Shown: piece by piece, positions 56,157 to 64,000 of the stretch | Layout: every line of letters starts with the position of its first letter | How positions within the stretch are numbered: the first letter of the stretch is position 1 | Assembly (NCBI GenBank): GCA_027485995.1 | Contig: JAIXPW010000043.1 | Location: 22,372-86,371, forward strand | Direction of reading: 5' to 3' | Source: Verrucomicrobiaceae bacterium | Lineage (GTDB): Bacteria > Verrucomicrobiota > Verrucomicrobiia > Verrucomicrobiales > Akkermansiaceae | DNA: 64,000 bases | The notes under the pieces: model-generated | What the model saw: only the letters and a program-made list of their open reading frames with translations | Databases searched by the model: none | Told to the model about the DNA's origin: nothing | Translations under genes and position numbers: made by a program

Positions 56157-59100
56157 ATGACTCCCTTCCGCCTTTCACTGGCGTCTCTCGCTTTCCTGCT
56201 GGCTCTAACAGAGGTTTCCCGGGCCCAATCGCCCTCGCTTGAGGAAAGCTTCCGCAACCCTCCCGTAAAGGCCAGGCCCTACGTCTGGTGGCACTGGATG
56301 GGCTCGAATTTCTCCAAGGAAGGCATCACCAGGGATCTCGAAGCCATGAAGGCCTGTGGCATCGGAGGCGCGACCATCTTCAACCTCGCCTCGGCCGTGC
56401 AGGAGTCGCACAAGCCGACCCTCAACAACCCCTGGCCGGACCAGACCTATCGCAGCCCGAAATACTGGGAGGCCCTGAAACACGCCGCCGCCGAGGCCCA
56501 GCGGCTGGGACTCGAGATCGGACTCCATAACACCGTCGGCTACTCCACCACCGGCGGTCCTTGGATCGACGAGGAGAAGAACATGCAGAAGGTGGTGAGT
56601 CGCTCGGTGATGATCGAGGGCGGCAAGAAAGTGACGGTCGAAATCCCAAGGCCGGACCCGACGACCTACAAGGGTTGGGGCAGTACCGGCCAGACCTTCA
56701 GCTTCCTCAAGGACATCGCCGTGCTTGCCGTTCCCGCGAACGGCGATGTCGATCCCGCGAAAGTCATTGACCTCTCGAAATCCTTCAAGGCCGACAAACT
56801 CGACTGGGACGCTCCCGCTGGAAAATGGCAGGTCGTCCGGCTTTGTCATGCCCCCACCGGTGCCAGTCCCCATCCGGTGCCGGATGAACTCATCGGCAAG
56901 ACCCTAGAGGCCGACAAGATGAGTCTTGAGGCCAGTCGATATCACTGGGATCAGGTGATCGAGCCGATGAAGCACCACCTGGGTCCATATCTCGGAAAGA
57001 GCTTCCATCATTTCCTCATCGATAGCTATGAGGCAGGACCCCAGAACTGGACGCCGTCGTTCCGCGACGAGTTCAAGAAGCGCAAGGGCTACGATCCACT
57101 GCCATGGCTGCTGACACTGGAGAAACGCACCGTAGGAAATGCCGACCTCAGTGCACGTTTCAAGTGGGACTACGATGATGTGATCCGCGCCCTCTATTAC
57201 GACAATGGATGGCTCACCGGTGTCGCGAAAATGAAGGCCGTCGGTGTGGATCTCCAGTTCGAGCCCTACGGCGGGCCCTTCGACACGGTTGAAGGAGCGG
57301 CACTGGCCGATATTCCGATGGGCGAGTTCTGGACCAAGGGCGGCGGCGGGATCAACTCGACCGTCGTTTCCGCAGCCCGTGCCGCCGGTCGCACCGTGGT
57401 CGGTGCCGAGGCCTTCACCGGTCCTCCTGACTTGAGCAAGTGGACCGAAACCCCGGAGTTCCTGAAGCGCTCGGCCGATGGCACCTATGCCAGCGGCGCG
57501 AACCGTCTTGTGCTCCATCATTGGGTCCATCAGCCCTTCGACGACCGCTACAAGCCCGGCATGGGCATGGGCTGGTGGGGCACGCATTTCAGCCGACACC
57601 AGACCTGGGCCAAGGATGGCACCGCGTTTTTCCAATACCTCGGACGCTGCCAGGCGATGCTTCAGGCGGGCGAGACGCCTTCCGATTTCGTCAGTGTCGG
57701 AAAGTCCCAGGGCGGCGACATCGTTTCATGGCGCACGTTCCGGAATGGCGTGTCTGTTAGAGACGGTCGAATCGTCCTGCCATCGGGCCGCAGCTATCCG
57801 TTCCTCGGAATTCCCCATGAGGGACGCTTGCTGCCGGAGGATGTGAGGAAGATTGTCGAACTCCTGCAGCAAGGAGCCACCCTCGTCTGTTCGAAGCCCT
57901 CCGGCTCCCTCGGACTTGCTGGCTATCCGAAATCCGATGCCGAGATCCGTTCGTCCACGCTCTGGAATGACGAGCCGGTCCGGAAGATCGGAAAAGGGAC
58001 CCTTTTCACCAAGGGCGAGGTGTCCGCCGCGATTGCCACGATGGGGATCACTCCGCGCGTTCAGATCAGCGGCTCCAGCGCGGTCGTTTTCACCCCTCGA
58101 AAGGTCGGAGAAACGGACCTGACCTTCCTCGCCAACACCCGCGATGAACCCGCCTGTTTCACCTCGTCTTTCCGAGTCACCGGCAAGCGTCCCGAACTCT
58201 GGGACGCGGAAACCGGCAGCATCCGCTTCGCTCCCGTCTGGCGAGAGAAGGACGGCCGAATCGAGGTGGACCTGACCCTCGAAGGCGGCAGCTCGGTCTT
58301 CGTCGTGTTCCGCGATTCGAAGCTTCCGGCCGACCACGTGGTTTCAGTGGACGTGAAGGGCGCGGACGAATCCAAGCTGGAGATCGTGAAGGCCCGCTTC
58401 GGGACCCCTGAAGGAAACCGCTGGATGGACGTCACCGAAAAGCTCCAGGGGCTGGCCGCAAAAGGAAAGCTGTTGATCCCATCGGTGGAACCCCGTGTGT
58501 TTGGTCGTGATCCGGCCTCGAACATCGTCAAGCGCCTCGAGCTCGACTACAAGCTGCGTGGAATCTCGAAAAGCGTGACGGTTTCCGAAAAGGAGGCACT
58601 TTCGCTTGGATGGGAGTCACATGACTCGCCAATCGGGCTTCAGGCTGCACTGGATGGTTCGGTCACGGCAACCAGCAACGCGCCCGCTACAATGAAGCTG
58701 GTACTTGCCTCCGGAAAGCATCTGCCGCTCTCGCTGGTGCAACCGACGGCAGCCAAGACCATCGAGGGCCCCTGGCAGGTCGTGCTCGATTCACCCGTTG
58801 ATCAGAAGAAGACCCTCTCGCTGCCATCGCTCGGCGATCTCACAGGACAGGCGGATCCGTCTGTTAGATACTTCTCCGGCACCGCCACCTACTCGACGCA
58901 GATCGAGGTCGAGTCGCCCGCTCCCTCGATGGTCCTCGATCTTGGCAAGGTCTGCGATCTGGCCCGCGTCACGGTCAACGGCAGGGACCTCGGCGTCGTC
59001 TGGCGCTCGCCGTTCACGGTGGAGATTGGTCCAGCCCTTAAAGCAGGCAGGAACGACATCACGATCGACGTCACCAACACCTGGCACAACCGCCTCGTCG

Positions 59101-59327
59101 GCGATGAGCAGTTTCCCGCCGACTTCGAATGGGGTGAGGACCGTGGTGAGAAGGGCCATGCCATGAAGGCTTACCCCGACTGGTTCATCCGCAATCAGCC
59201 GAGACCGCAGAAGGATCGGAAATGCTTCGTAGTCTGGTACTATCATCGCATGGATACCAAACTCCAGCCCGCCGGATTGATCGGTCCGGTCCGATTGATT
59301 TCCAGAACAAGCTCGTCCGGAAACTGA
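56157..59327 (+). CDS. secreted GH106-type alpha-L-rhamnosidase
   Basis: 1056 residues, the normal size for GH106. After the signal peptide (SLASLAFLLALTEVSRAQ) come the family's opening marks: FRNPPVKARPYVWWHWMG and GITRDLEAMKACGIGGATIF. Other landmarks are HNTVGYSTTGGPW and HHFLIDSYEAGPQNW (catalytic Glu region), and a C-terminal jellyroll with LGKVCDLARVTVNGRDLGVV. GH106 enzymes release alpha-L-rhamnose from rhamnogalacturonan-type pectins. Two octamers (57754, 58861) and one at 56204 in the signal peptide lie inside. Confidence 0.88.
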   Translation: MTPFRLSLASLAFLLALTEVSRAQSPSLEESFRNPPVKARPYVWWHWMGSNFSKEGITRDLEAMKACGIGGATIFNLASAVQESHKPTLNNPWPDQTYRSPKYWEALKHAAAEAQRLGLEIGLHNTVGYSTTGGPWIDEEKNMQKVVSRSVMIEGGKKVTVEIPRPDPTTYKGWGSTGQTFSFLKDIAVLAVPANGDVDPAKVIDLSKSFKADKLDWDAPAGKWQVVRLCHAPTGASPHPVPDELIGKTLEADKMSLEASRYHWDQVIEPMKHHLGPYLGKSFHHFLIDSYEAGPQNWTPSFRDEFKKRKGYDPLPWLLTLEKRTVGNADLSARFKWDYDDVIRALYYDNGWLTGVAKMKAVGVDLQFEPYGGPFDTVEGAALADIPMGEFWTKGGGGINSTVVSAARAAGRTVVGAEAFTGPPDLSKWTETPEFLKRSADGTYASGANRLVLHHWVHQPFDDRYKPGMGMGWWGTHFSRHQTWAKDGTAFFQYLGRCQAMLQAGETPSDFVSVGKSQGGDIVSWRTFRNGVSVRDGRIVLPSGRSYPFLGIPHEGRLLPEDVRKIVELLQQGATLVCSKPSGSLGLAGYPKSDAEIRSSTLWNDEPVRKIGKGTLFTKGEVSAAIATMGITPRVQISGSSAVVFTPRKVGETDLTFLANTRDEPACFTSSFRVTGKRPELWDAETGSIRFAPVWREKDGRIEVDLTLEGGSSVFVVFRDSKLPADHVVSVDVKGADESKLEIVKARFGTPEGNRWMDVTEKLQGLAAKGKLLIPSVEPRVFGRDPASNIVKRLELDYKLRGISKSVTVSEKEALSLGWESHDSPIGLQAALDGSVTATSNAPATMKLVLASGKHLPLSLVQPTAAKTIEGPWQVVLDSPVDQKKTLSLPSLGDLTGQADPSVRYFSGTATYSTQIEVESPAPSMVLDLGKVCDLARVTVNGRDLGVVWRSPFTVEIGPALKAGRNDITIDVTNTWHNRLVGDEQFPADFEWGEDRGEKGHAMKAYPDWFIRNQPRPQKDRKCFVVWYYHRMDTKLQPAGLIGPVRLISRTSSSGN

Positions 59328-59427
59328 ATGATGCCCGATCCGGGGAACCTCGCAGATACGGAGGCTCGAAAGGAATCGACGGGGCTCATCGTAGCGGGGC
59401 AGATTTCATCGACCCCTTTCCAAGCCC

Positions 59428-60231
59428 ATGATCCGCATCCTGTTTGCTGTCCTCGCGCTCTCCTCGTCCATCGTTTCCGCCGCGCCGGAGATCGCCGTGA
59501 CCCGCAACCAGTGGCAGGGCCATGAACAGGAGACCTTTTCCCTCGAAGGTCGTGGCTGCCGCGTGGTGAAGCCCGCCACTCCCGCCGCCGGAAAGCCATG
59601 GGTCTGGCGGCCGGAGTTCTTCGATGCCTTCAACCAGGCGGATGTGGCTCTTCTCAAAGAAGGCTACCACCTTTGCTACATCGACCTGAAGAACAGCTTC
59701 GGCTGCCCGGCCTCGCTCGACCTGATGGATCGCTTTTACGATCATGTCACCGCCACCTATGGCGTCTCGAAGAAGACCAGCCTCTTCGGATTCAGCCGGG
59801 GTGGTCTCTATTCGATGAACTGGGCGAATCGTCATCCGGACCGGGTGGCCATCATTTATCTCGATGGCGCGGTTTGCGATTTCAAGAGCTGGCCCGCTGG
59901 CAAGGGAAAGGGCAAGGGTTCACCCAGCGATTGGACGAAGCTGATCGCCGACTACGGCTTCAAGTCCGAGCAGGAGGCCCTCGACTACAAGCTCAACCCG
60001 ACCGACAACCTCAAGGCCATTGCCGCCGCGCACATCCCGATCCTTGCCGTCTGTGGCGATGCTGATGGCACCGTGCCCTATCCCGAGAACGCCGCGATCC
60101 TGAAGGAGCGCTACACCGCGCTTGGTGGAAAAATCGAGGTCATCCTCAAGCCCGGCTGCGACCACCATCCGCACAGCCTCCCGGACCCGGCCCCGATCGT
60201 CGCGGCGGTGAAGGCCGCCAATGCCCTCTGA
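59428..60231 (+). CDS. secreted alpha/beta hydrolase, candidate pectic esterase
   Basis: 267 residues with a signal peptide (ILFAVLALSSSIVSA). The triad is visible: nucleophile elbow GFSRGG (Ser123), acid in CGDADGTVPY (Asp211 or 213) and His in CDHHPHS (His246/247/249). The family is generic; an acetyl- or methyl-esterase on pectic sugars is inferred from the neighbouring rhamnosidase and beta-helix protein. Its stop overlaps an alternative start of the next gene. Confidence 0.75.
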   Translation: MIRILFAVLALSSSIVSAAPEIAVTRNQWQGHEQETFSLEGRGCRVVKPATPAAGKPWVWRPEFFDAFNQADVALLKEGYHLCYIDLKNSFGCPASLDLMDRFYDHVTATYGVSKKTSLFGFSRGGLYSMNWANRHPDRVAIIYLDGAVCDFKSWPAGKGKGKGSPSDWTKLIADYGFKSEQEALDYKLNPTDNLKAIAAAHIPILAVCGDADGTVPYPENAAILKERYTALGGKIEVILKPGCDHHPHSLPDPAPIVAAVKAANAL

Positions 60232-60244
60232 ATCCACCGCTGTC

Positions 60245-63118
60245 ATGTTCCGCTTGCTTTGCCTCCCACTCCTCGCCGTCTCCGCTTCGGCCCTGGAGCT
60301 GCATGTTTCACCTTCCGGAAAAGACTCGAATCCGGGGACCAGCCAGGCTCCCTTGCTGACCCTCTCCGCCGCGCGCGATGCCGCCCTGAAGGCCGCAGGA
60401 AAGGAAGCGGTCAAGGTGACCGTGGCCGACGGAATCTACTATCTGCCGGAGACGCTCGTGTTCACATCGGCGGATTCCGGATCGGAGAAATTTCCCGTGA
60501 TCTATCAGGCCGAGCATGAGGGTAAGGCGGTCATCAGTGGCGGACTGGCGCTCGACTTGAAATGGCAGCCTTATCGTGACGGCATCCTTCAGGCCGCGAC
60601 CCCGGAAGGCCTGTCGATCGACCAGCTTTTCATCAACGGCGAACGCCAGCACATGGCCCGCTATCCGAACTACGATGCAACCAAAACCACCGCCGCCTAT
60701 CAGGGCTTCGCAGCGGATGCCTTTTCGAAGGACCGCGCGGCAAAGTGGGCGGATCCGGCCGGCGGTTACATCCACGCCATGCACGCAGCCCGATGGGGCG
60801 GGTATGAATACCGCATCACCGGGAAGAATCCCGACGGCACCGTGGCCTACGAGGGCGGCTGGCAGAACAACCGCCAGATGGGTATGCACAAGGACTTTCG
60901 CATGGTGGAGAACATCTTCGAGGAACTCGATGCACCCGGCGAATGGTTCCACAATGCGAAGACCCGCACGCTTTACTTCATGCCGGAGGTGGGGACCGAT
61001 CCCGCAAAGGTCGAGGTGGTCCGGCAGCGGCATCTCGTGGAGTTCAACGGCAGCCAGCAGTCTCCGGTGAAGCACATCGCACTGAAAGGCTTCACCTTCC
61101 GCCACGCAGCGCGGACCTTCATGGACACCAAGGAGCCGCTGCTCCGCTCCGACTGGACGATCTATCGCGGCGGCGCGGTCCTTCTGACGGGAACCGAGAA
61201 CATCTCGATCCTCGACAGCGAGTTCGACCAGCTCGGTGGCAATGCCGTGTTCGTCAGCCACTACAACCGTCGTAGTTTGATCAAGGGCTGCCACATCCAT
61301 GATGCCGGAGCCAGCGGCGTCTGCTTCGTCGGCGATCCAAAGGCGGTCCGCAATCCGTTGTTCGAATATGCGAAGTCCCAGGACCTCACCAGGATCGACC
61401 GCACGCCGGGCCCGCTGACCGACAACTATCCGGCGGACTGCATGGTCGAGGACTGCCTGATCCACGGCATCGGTCGGGTCGAGCGCCAGCCTGCCGGCGT
61501 GCAGATTTCGATGTCGTCGAGGATCACCGTGCGCGATTGCTCGATCTACGACTGCGCCCGCTCCGGCATCAACATCGGCGACGGCACCTGGGGCGGTCAT
61601 CGGATCGAGGGCTGCGATGTCTTCGACACCGTGCTGGAAACCCACGACCATGGCTCGTTCAACTCCTGGGGACGCGACCGCTACTGGACCAGCAATCACC
61701 GAGGGGTGTCACAGCCTGAAGTGCTGAAGGATCCGGGCTTGCCTTTCCTTGATGCGGTCGAGCCGACCGTCATTCGTTTTTCCCGCTGGCGCTGTGACCA
61801 CGGCTGGGACATCGACCTCGACGACGGTTCCTCGAACTACGAGATTCATCATAATTTGCTGCTCAACGGTGGCCTGAAGTTCCGTGAAGGCTACGGTCGC
61901 AAGGCCTGGAACAACGTTCTGGTCAACAGCGGATTCCACCCGCACGTGTGGTTTGACAAAAGCGGCGACGAGTTCCGTTCAAACCTGGTCATGAAATCCC
62001 ACGCCGACATCGGCATGCCGACGGAGTGGGGAAAGCTGATCGACCGCAACTTCTTCACCTCCGCCGCCGATCTCGCCAAGGCCCGCAAGGGCGGCAGGGA
62101 GGCGAACTCGCTGGCAGGGGATCCGATGTTTCTCGATCCGGAGAATGGGGACTTCGGCGTGAAGGAGTCCTCACCGGCGTTGAAGGTGGGGTTCGGAAAC
62201 TTTCTCATGACCCGCTTCGGCGTGAAGAAGCCGGCCTTGAAGGCGATCGCGAAGTCGCCGGTGATTCCCGCGCTTGAGTCGGGCCAGCCGAAGAGCGTGA
62301 CAGGAGCGCCAACATTCACGGAGGTCTGGCTCGGGGCCACCCTTCATGGCATCGAAGGCGTGGAGTTCTCGGCCTTCGGGACGGTGAAGGAGGATGGCGG
62401 CGTGCAGCTTGTGACAGTCCCACAGGGCTCGGCCGCGATGAAGGCGGGCCTTCTTCCGAACGACCTGATCCAGTCGATCGATGGACGCAAGGTCGTGACA
62501 ACGGCCGACCTTTTCAAGGCCATCGGAAATGCCATGTCTTCGTTCAAGCTGAGGATTGTCCGCAATCAGGCCTCCAAGGAGATCGAACTTCGCAATCTTC
62601 CCTCGATCAGGAAGGAGATGGGACTCGCTTCGAGTGATTTCAAGGGACTCGTTCCTTCCGCTTCTTCCGGTGTTGCCGTCCGTGCCCAGCCGGCGACGAA
62701 CAATGACCCTCTGCCGTCCTTGTTGGATGGAAAGTTGAATGCCGGATACGGTCCGGTGTTTGGAAATGGCGTGCGCGGACGCTACAAGGTGGATCTTGGC
62801 GCGGTCGCCAAGGTGGAGGCCCTGAGCTCGTGGTCGCACAACCAGGGTGGCAATCGAGGCTCGCAGTACTACACGCTGTATGGAAGCAGCTCGGAGCCGG
62901 ATCCGGGCTGGGAGGTGTCGGACCGCTCAAGGTTCATCCCCATCGGAACCGTCGATACCCGGGGAGAAGCTTCATCCACCTTCGTGGGCACCTCGCTGCG
63001 CGCCCCGTCCGGCCAGGATCTAGGGCGCTTCCGATGGATCATCTGGGAGGTCCTCCCCGTCACTCCTATCGGCGAAAACACCGCGTTCCAGGAGCTGAAG
63101 GTGGAGTTCTCCCGCTGA
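60245..63118 (+). CDS. GH141-like beta-helix protein with PDZ and discoidin-like domains
   Basis: 957 residues from the ATG at 60245; an ATG at 60221 overlaps the upstream stop but adds only eight residues before the signal peptide. The signal peptide (LLCLPLLAVSASA) is followed by a right-handed beta-helix (~25-680) whose QLFINGERQHMARYPNYD and IHDAGASGVCFVG are typical of GH141-type enzymes (alpha-L-fucosidase/xylanase activities, one acting on rhamnogalacturonan II). A PDZ domain (~700-790; LGATLHGIEGVEFSAFG, GLLPNDLIQSIDG) comes next, then a discoidin-like domain (YKVDLGAVAKVEALSSWSHN) and the C-terminus. The family assignment is by pattern only. Confidence 0.75.
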   Translation: MFRLLCLPLLAVSASALELHVSPSGKDSNPGTSQAPLLTLSAARDAALKAAGKEAVKVTVADGIYYLPETLVFTSADSGSEKFPVIYQAEHEGKAVISGGLALDLKWQPYRDGILQAATPEGLSIDQLFINGERQHMARYPNYDATKTTAAYQGFAADAFSKDRAAKWADPAGGYIHAMHAARWGGYEYRITGKNPDGTVAYEGGWQNNRQMGMHKDFRMVENIFEELDAPGEWFHNAKTRTLYFMPEVGTDPAKVEVVRQRHLVEFNGSQQSPVKHIALKGFTFRHAARTFMDTKEPLLRSDWTIYRGGAVLLTGTENISILDSEFDQLGGNAVFVSHYNRRSLIKGCHIHDAGASGVCFVGDPKAVRNPLFEYAKSQDLTRIDRTPGPLTDNYPADCMVEDCLIHGIGRVERQPAGVQISMSSRITVRDCSIYDCARSGINIGDGTWGGHRIEGCDVFDTVLETHDHGSFNSWGRDRYWTSNHRGVSQPEVLKDPGLPFLDAVEPTVIRFSRWRCDHGWDIDLDDGSSNYEIHHNLLLNGGLKFREGYGRKAWNNVLVNSGFHPHVWFDKSGDEFRSNLVMKSHADIGMPTEWGKLIDRNFFTSAADLAKARKGGREANSLAGDPMFLDPENGDFGVKESSPALKVGFGNFLMTRFGVKKPALKAIAKSPVIPALESGQPKSVTGAPTFTEVWLGATLHGIEGVEFSAFGTVKEDGGVQLVTVPQGSAAMKAGLLPNDLIQSIDGRKVVTTADLFKAIGNAMSSFKLRIVRNQASKEIELRNLPSIRKEMGLASSDFKGLVPSASSGVAVRAQPATNNDPLPSLLDGKLNAGYGPVFGNGVRGRYKVDLGAVAKVEALSSWSHNQGGNRGSQYYTLYGSSSEPDPGWEVSDRSRFIPIGTVDTRGEASSTFVGTSLRAPSGQDLGRFRWIIWEVLPVTPIGENTAFQELKVEFSR

Positions 63119-63125
63119 CATGAAC

Positions 63126-63149
63126 GGACCGCGAACTTCAGTTCGCCGG
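63126..63149 (+). repeat. REP-like palindrome, copy 2
   Basis: The 24-base element is identical to the reverse complement of 16627-16650; its core GCGAACTTCAGTTCGC is a 7-bp inverted repeat. It lies eight bases after the stop of the beta-helix gene and could also act as a transcript end. Confidence 0.75.
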
Positions 63150-63181
63150 GAAGACTGTCTATGAGTCGATCCTGCAAATGT

Positions 63182-63766
63182 TTAACAATCTTCGACTTTC
63201 TTAATATTTTTCAGAGCACTTGCACTTATCTCCAGCAGATGACGATAGACTCTCGCGACATTACGAGCATCATCAATTCCCCGATGTGCTGTTCCTTCAA
63301 AATCCAACCCAATCTTCCGAATCGCACCACCCAGCCCGAATCGTTTCCTTGCTCCAGTCGCCGCTGAGAATTCGGCTTTAAGATTGCGGTGAACGCCTGA
63401 GATTGGATATGCTATCCCGTGATACTCACAATCTTGCATGAACTGCTTTTTGTCGTAGTCACCCCATGAGCAGAAATCGTAGTCTGGCTTCTCTTTGAGC
63501 CAAGATGAGAAATCAGCCATCACCCGCGGGTAGCTTTCGGCATCCTTCAGGTCTTCTTGGGATATTGTCGTAAGACTCTTGCAGAACTCTGTCAGAATTG
63601 GGTTTCTGACGGGCTTCACGAACGCCCCAAACTCCGATTCGATTTCGCCAGTGGAGGAAGAAACACGAACGGCTCCGATCTCGACGATCTCCATCTCATG
63701 GCGAGGGATCGAGTTTTGATCACAACAGGTCGCTTCTAGATCGACTATTACTGAGTAAGCGGGCAT
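63182..63766 (-). CDS. DEDDh 3'-5' exonuclease-like protein
   Basis: 194 residues, no signal peptide. The exonuclease motifs are VDLEAT (Asp9, Glu11), SWGDYDKKQF (Asp103) and AHRGIDDARNVAR (His161 with Asp165/166), the DEDDh arrangement of ERI-1/DnaQ-like RNases or DNases. Similar small proteins process structured RNA ends or act in DNA repair; the role here is open. The gene is clearly AT-richer than its neighbours and lies beside an insertion sequence, which suggests it was acquired. Confidence 0.85.
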   Translation of the reverse strand: MPAYSVIVDLEATCCDQNSIPRHEMEIVEIGAVRVSSSTGEIESEFGAFVKPVRNPILTEFCKSLTTISQEDLKDAESYPRVMADFSSWLKEKPDYDFCSWGDYDKKQFMQDCEYHGIAYPISGVHRNLKAEFSAATGARKRFGLGGAIRKIGLDFEGTAHRGIDDARNVARVYRHLLEISASALKNIKKVEDC

Positions 63767-63881
63767 TCCTTGTTCAGGGTTAACGTGTAGAACATTCGCG
63801 GTAGGAATGGAAGCCCCAATTCAGATTGAGACATTACCCGCCTTTCGATCTGTAGCCCTGTTGTGCTAGTTCTTTCATTCC

Positions 63882-64000
63882 TGGGTTCTTCCCGCGATTT
63901 AGTGGGTGGCTTCCGGTCGCAGGTCCAGGCGAAGGCTGCTAGGGTCGCTCCATGGAACAGTCTCTGACGGCGCATTATGCCATGCTTTTGGGGCTTGATA
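63882..64000 (+). mobile_element. left end of an ISL3-like insertion sequence (continues outside)
   Basis: The sequence from about 63882 (GGGTTCTTCCCGCGATTTAG) looks like the terminal inverted repeat of an ISL3-family element and is followed 50 bases later by a transposase-like start codon. The other end and the target duplication lie beyond the window, so the identification is tentative. Confidence 0.5.
63952..64000 (+). CDS. ISL3-like transposase, N-terminus only
   Basis: Only 16 residues are visible (MEQSLTAHYAMLLGLD). The TAHYAMLLGLD stretch is the style of ISL3-family transposase starts. No catalytic motif can be seen because the gene is cut by the window edge. Confidence 0.5.
   Translation, partial: MEQSLTAHYAMLLGLD

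Overview
The window is GC-rich chromosomal DNA that looks like Verrucomicrobiota (Verrucomicrobiae, Luteolibacter/Haloferula-like). The evidence is a dcw cell-wall/division cluster with a fused MurC-MurB and a divergent FtsZ, several giant secreted proteins built from autotransporter-associated beta-strand repeats (PATR), the C-terminal tails typical of that phylum, and many pectin/rhamnogalacturonan enzymes. The assignment rests on family knowledge, not a database search.

Layout. 1-1285: a minus-strand, membrane-anchored glycine-rich protein, cut by the left edge. 1502-9762: compact plus-strand murG, murC-murB, ddl, ftsQ, ftsA, ftsZ. 9921-15127: small envelope proteins (a membrane zinc-ribbon protein, a DUF2891 protein, an anchored NlpC/P60-like protein, a SOUL-family protein, a YiiX-like lipoprotein). 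15128-16793: a gene-poor, repeat-bearing stretch with two minus-strand orphan genes. 16794-27314: secreted M1 aminopeptidase, a four-gene coupled operon (DCC thioredoxin-fold protein, two paralogous small membrane proteins, a wax-synthase/MBOAT-like acyltransferase), a secreted GH57-like protein and a YyaL/SPATA20-type protein.

27682-46497 is a secreted-polysaccharide region: a PATR protein, a truncated partial copy of its N-terminus, then three genes coupled by ATGA overlaps (1616-aa PATR/LamG protein, alpha/alpha-toroid-like enzyme, 2563-aa pectinesterase + pectate lyase + PATR giant). 46537-51522 holds housekeeping and envelope genes (YeiH-type permease, rhodanese, L,D-transpeptidase, FmdB zinc ribbon, two envelope proteins). 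51917-63118 returns to carbohydrate genes: another PATR protein, a GH106-type alpha-L-rhamnosidase, an alpha/beta hydrolase and a GH141-like beta-helix protein with a PDZ domain. Together these genes suggest cell-surface or extracellular breakdown of pectin and its rhamnogalacturonan branches. The right end has a REP-like palindrome, an AT-richer DEDDh exonuclease gene and the start of an ISL3-like insertion sequence.

The most unusual signal is not a gene. The octamer TCTAACAG occurs 23 times exactly (16 on +, 7 on -), mostly inside coding regions and in more than one frame, where it imposes codons that are uncommon here (CTA-ACA, GTT-AGA, CTG-TTA). By a rough composition estimate about one copy is expected. 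It behaves like a selected DNA-level motif (uptake signal, Chi/KOPS-like or protein-binding site), and I know of no described equivalent.
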